Shown here piece after piece: positions 62,288 through 64,000 of a DNA stretch of 64,000 nucleotides (its first letter is position 1; each line of letters starts with the position of its first letter). Made by a program: the position numbers and the translations under genes. The notes under the pieces were generated by a model that saw only the letters and a list, made by a program, of their open reading frames with translations, was not told the origin of the DNA and searched no databases. The DNA comes from Cyclobacteriaceae bacterium. Its GTDB lineage: Bacteria; Bacteroidota; Bacteroidia; Cytophagales; Cyclobacteriaceae. The stretch covers positions 1 to 64,000 of the forward strand of contig CATQIH010000007.1 of NCBI GenBank assembly GCA_958296015.1, written 5' to 3'.

Positions 62288-63391
62288 ATGTTAGGATACC
62301 GGTTTACAGAATATATACCTGATGAGAAAGCACAGGATCAAAGCACCTTTGACCAGCTTCTCAATATCTTTATGCAACTGATGGTGATCACCTCCGGCGA
62401 TGTGTCAGAGGCATTGCAATGGATGAACAGCCTGAACAACCAATATGGCATGACCAATGACGAATATGGCATGGGTGATTTTATCCAGGACTTGAAAGAT
62501 AAAGGATACGTGACAGACGAAAACAAACCTGGCTCTTTTGAGATCACAGCAAAAGCGGAGCGTAGCATCAGAAAAAGTGCGCTGGAAGAAATCTTCGGCA
62601 AGCTCAAAAAGTCTGGCAAGGGAGACCATAAGACTCCACACAGTGGCTTTGGCGATGAACCCAGCACCGACCGCCGCGACTATCAGTTTGGCGATACACT
62701 CGAGCAGATCGCCATGACAGATTCTATCCGCAATGCGCAGATCAACCACGGCCTCAATGATTTCACCCTGACAGAGGGCGATCTGGAGGTGAACGATACG
62801 GAATACAAGACGCAGACCTCTACCGTGCTGATGATTGATATTTCGCACTCCATGATCTTGTATGGTGAAGACAGGATTACACCTGCCAAAAAAGTGGCGA
62901 TGGCCCTGTCAGAGTTAATTACTACCAAATACAAGAAGGATACGCTCGATATTATCGTATTTGGCAACGATGCCTGGCAGATACAGATCAAAGATTTGCC
63001 TTATCTACAGGTGGGCCCCTACCATACCAATACGGTAGCGGGGCTGGAACTGGCACTGGATATTCTGCGCCGCCGCAAGACCAAGAACAAGCAGATATTC
63101 ATGATCACCGACGGAAAGCCCACCTGTCTGAAACAGGGTATTAAATACTATAAAAACAGTTTTGGTCTGGATAGCAAAATCCTCAACCGAACACTGAACC
63201 TGGGCGCACAATGCCGCAGGCTTGATATTCCTGTTACCACATTCATGATTGCTTCTGATCCTTACCTGAAACAGTTCGTCAAGAAATTTACCGAAGTCAA
63301 CAATGGTAATGCTTACTATAGTGACCTAAAAGGCTTGGGTAACCTTATTTTTGAAGACTACCGCCGCAATCGCAGAAAAAACTATAAATAA
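62288..63391 (+). CDS. VWA-domain protein, partner of an AAA+ ATPase
   Basis: This 367-aa cytoplasmic protein has a helical N-terminus (1-110) and a basic middle. A von Willebrand factor A domain covers about 178-350. The MIDAS motif DISHS near 183 (DxSxS) is intact in MIDISHSMILYG, with later residues VFGNDA, GLELALDILRRRKTKN and MITDGKPT. It precedes a ChlI/RavA-like AAA+ gene by 99 bp, so the pair is likely a VWA-AAA+ chaperone or chelatase-like complex, as in BchD/BchI or MoxR systems. No tetrapyrrole genes are in view, so metal chelation is not assumed. Confidence 0.85.
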   Translation: MLGYRFTEYIPDEKAQDQSTFDQLLNIFMQLMVITSGDVSEALQWMNSLNNQYGMTNDEYGMGDFIQDLKDKGYVTDENKPGSFEITAKAERSIRKSALEEIFGKLKKSGKGDHKTPHSGFGDEPSTDRRDYQFGDTLEQIAMTDSIRNAQINHGLNDFTLTEGDLEVNDTEYKTQTSTVLMIDISHSMILYGEDRITPAKKVAMALSELITTKYKKDTLDIIVFGNDAWQIQIKDLPYLQVGPYHTNTVAGLELALDILRRRKTKNKQIFMITDGKPTCLKQGIKYYKNSFGLDSKILNRTLNLGAQCRRLDIPVTTFMIASDPYLKQFVKKFTEVNNGNAYYSDLKGLGNLIFEDYRRNRRKNYK

Positions 63392-63411
63392 AATAAGTTT
63401 ACATTTCCCTA

Positions 63412-63488
63412 TTCATAGTTCGCAGTGTAAACTTTGAACCCTGGATTACGAACCTACCACTGTGAACTTCACACTTTGAACTCTGAAA
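63412..63488. repeat. Heptad-periodic quasi-palindrome
   Basis: Units of 7 nt run through the gap: TCGCAGT, GTAAACT, TTGAACC, CTGGATT, ACGAACC, TACCACT, GTGAACT, TCACACT, TTGAACT. AGTTCGCAGTG (63417-63427) is inverted as CACTGTGAACT (63458-63468) with one mismatch. Same plan as at 17400, 55175 and 58319. Confidence 0.55.
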
Positions 63489-63490
63489 GC

Positions 63491-64000
63491 ATGCAATATT
63501 ACGAGATTCCATCTGATAAATTACTGAAAATACATACACTGGGTGAGCTGAAAGCTACAGGTTACCAACCCAGACCAGTGAAGCAAGAGTTGCGGGACAA
63601 TCTTATCCAAAGGTTGAAGCGCAAAGAGCCTGTTTTTGAAGGCATATGGGGCTATGAAGAAACTGTTATCCCGGATATGCAGCGGGCTATTCTGTCTATG
63701 CACAATATTATCCTGCTGGGTTTGCGTGGACAGGCAAAAACCCGTATTGCCCGCATGATGGTAGACCTGATGGATGAATACATTCCTGTCATTCATGGCA
63801 GCGAGCTTAACGATGATCCGCTCAGTCCGCTTTCCAGTTTTGGCATCACTGCTGTAGCTGATCATGGAGACCAAACGCCCATCAGCTGGATGCACCGTTC
63901 GGAACGGTATGCTGAAAAGCTGGCCACGCCCGACGTGTCGGTAGCCGACCTGATAGGTGATACAGACCCGATCAAAGCAGCGGCACTCAAGCTGCCCTAT
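63491..64000 (+). CDS. AAA+ ATPase (magnesium-chelatase ChlI-like), 5' part
   Basis: The first 170 residues are in the window; the gene continues past the right edge. It opens MQYYEIPSDKLLKIHTLGEL, then ELRDNLIQRLKRKEPVFEGI and IWGYEETVIPDMQRAILSMHNIILLGLRGQAKTR (key motif GLRGQAKT near 77 as the P-loop, with Ala in place of the last Gly). It looks like the Bacteroidota ChlI/RavA-type ATPases annotated as magnesium chelatase. With the VWA protein it forms a likely two-component remodelling machine. Start ATG 63491. Confidence 0.82.
   Translation, partial: MQYYEIPSDKLLKIHTLGELKATGYQPRPVKQELRDNLIQRLKRKEPVFEGIWGYEETVIPDMQRAILSMHNIILLGLRGQAKTRIARMMVDLMDEYIPVIHGSELNDDPLSPLSSFGITAVADHGDQTPISWMHRSERYAEKLATPDVSVADLIGDTDPIKAAALKLPY

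Overview
The window reads as chromosomal DNA of a Bacteroidota bacterium, most likely a marine-type Cytophagales. The evidence is a SprA/Sov-type type IX secretion (T9SS) translocon gene next to ruvA, a PorE-like OmpA lipoprotein, a secreted protein with a T9SS C-terminal sorting domain, a long Bacteroidota NusB, DUF4290, the YajC-YbbR-CoaE cluster, and promoters of the Bacteroidota sigma type (TTTG, 19-21 nt, TAnnTTTG) in front of both tRNAs and rpsT. No phage, complete insertion sequence, CRISPR array or rRNA operon was seen.

Layout. 1-6.2 kb: sprA (runs off the left edge) and ruvA on the minus strand, a GyrI-like membrane protein, a TPR/SpoIIE phosphatase and a broken M23 peptidase. Apparent one-base homopolymer frameshifts interrupt sprA, ruvA and (twice) the M23 gene, all in the first 6 kb. 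6.3-15.8 kb: outer-membrane barrel, clpB, a polysaccharide flippase, an unknown secreted protein, a T9SS cargo protein and a LON-domain protein. 15.8-20.1 kb: Complex I genes in an unusual split, nuoABCD on plus facing nuoIJ on minus. 20.1-23.6 kb: accessory region with small AT-rich genes, a DUF433 antitoxin with a truncated DUF5615 toxin, an imperfect attC-like repeat pair, a 22-bp minisatellite and a structured GC-rich block. 23.6-31.5 kb: HU-like protein, MsbA-like ABC exporter, nusB, ytxH, then DUF1573-yajC-ybbR-coaE and a free-standing HNH endonuclease. 31.6-40.5 kb: tRNA-His, an EEP phosphatase, purM-pyrC, the PorE-like gene, two iron-sulfur redox subunits and tRNA-Phe. 41-53 kb: rluB-like, fumC, SPOR protein, recJ, pcrA-DUF4290-murA, rpsT, radC and a dienelactone hydrolase. 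53-64 kb: DUF1684, a three-gene AT-rich membrane operon, M1 aminopeptidase, HupE/UreJ, a retropepsin-like/PDZ protein, a lipoprotein, a MITE-like element and a VWA plus AAA+ pair that runs off the right edge.

Working together: SprA (translocon), the PorE-like protein (envelope anchor) and the sorting-domain protein (cargo) are three parts of one secretion pathway. NuoABCD and NuoIJ belong to one respiratory complex. MurA, PcrA and DUF4290 share an operon, as do PurM and PyrC.

The most unusual feature is a set of four intergenic elements (17.4, 55.2, 58.3 and 63.4 kb). Each is built from about 7-nt units that turn into their own approximate complement, although the unit sequence differs at each site. 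A second is a cluster of six copies of GTTATGCAAA in alternating orientation at 59.7-60.0 kb.
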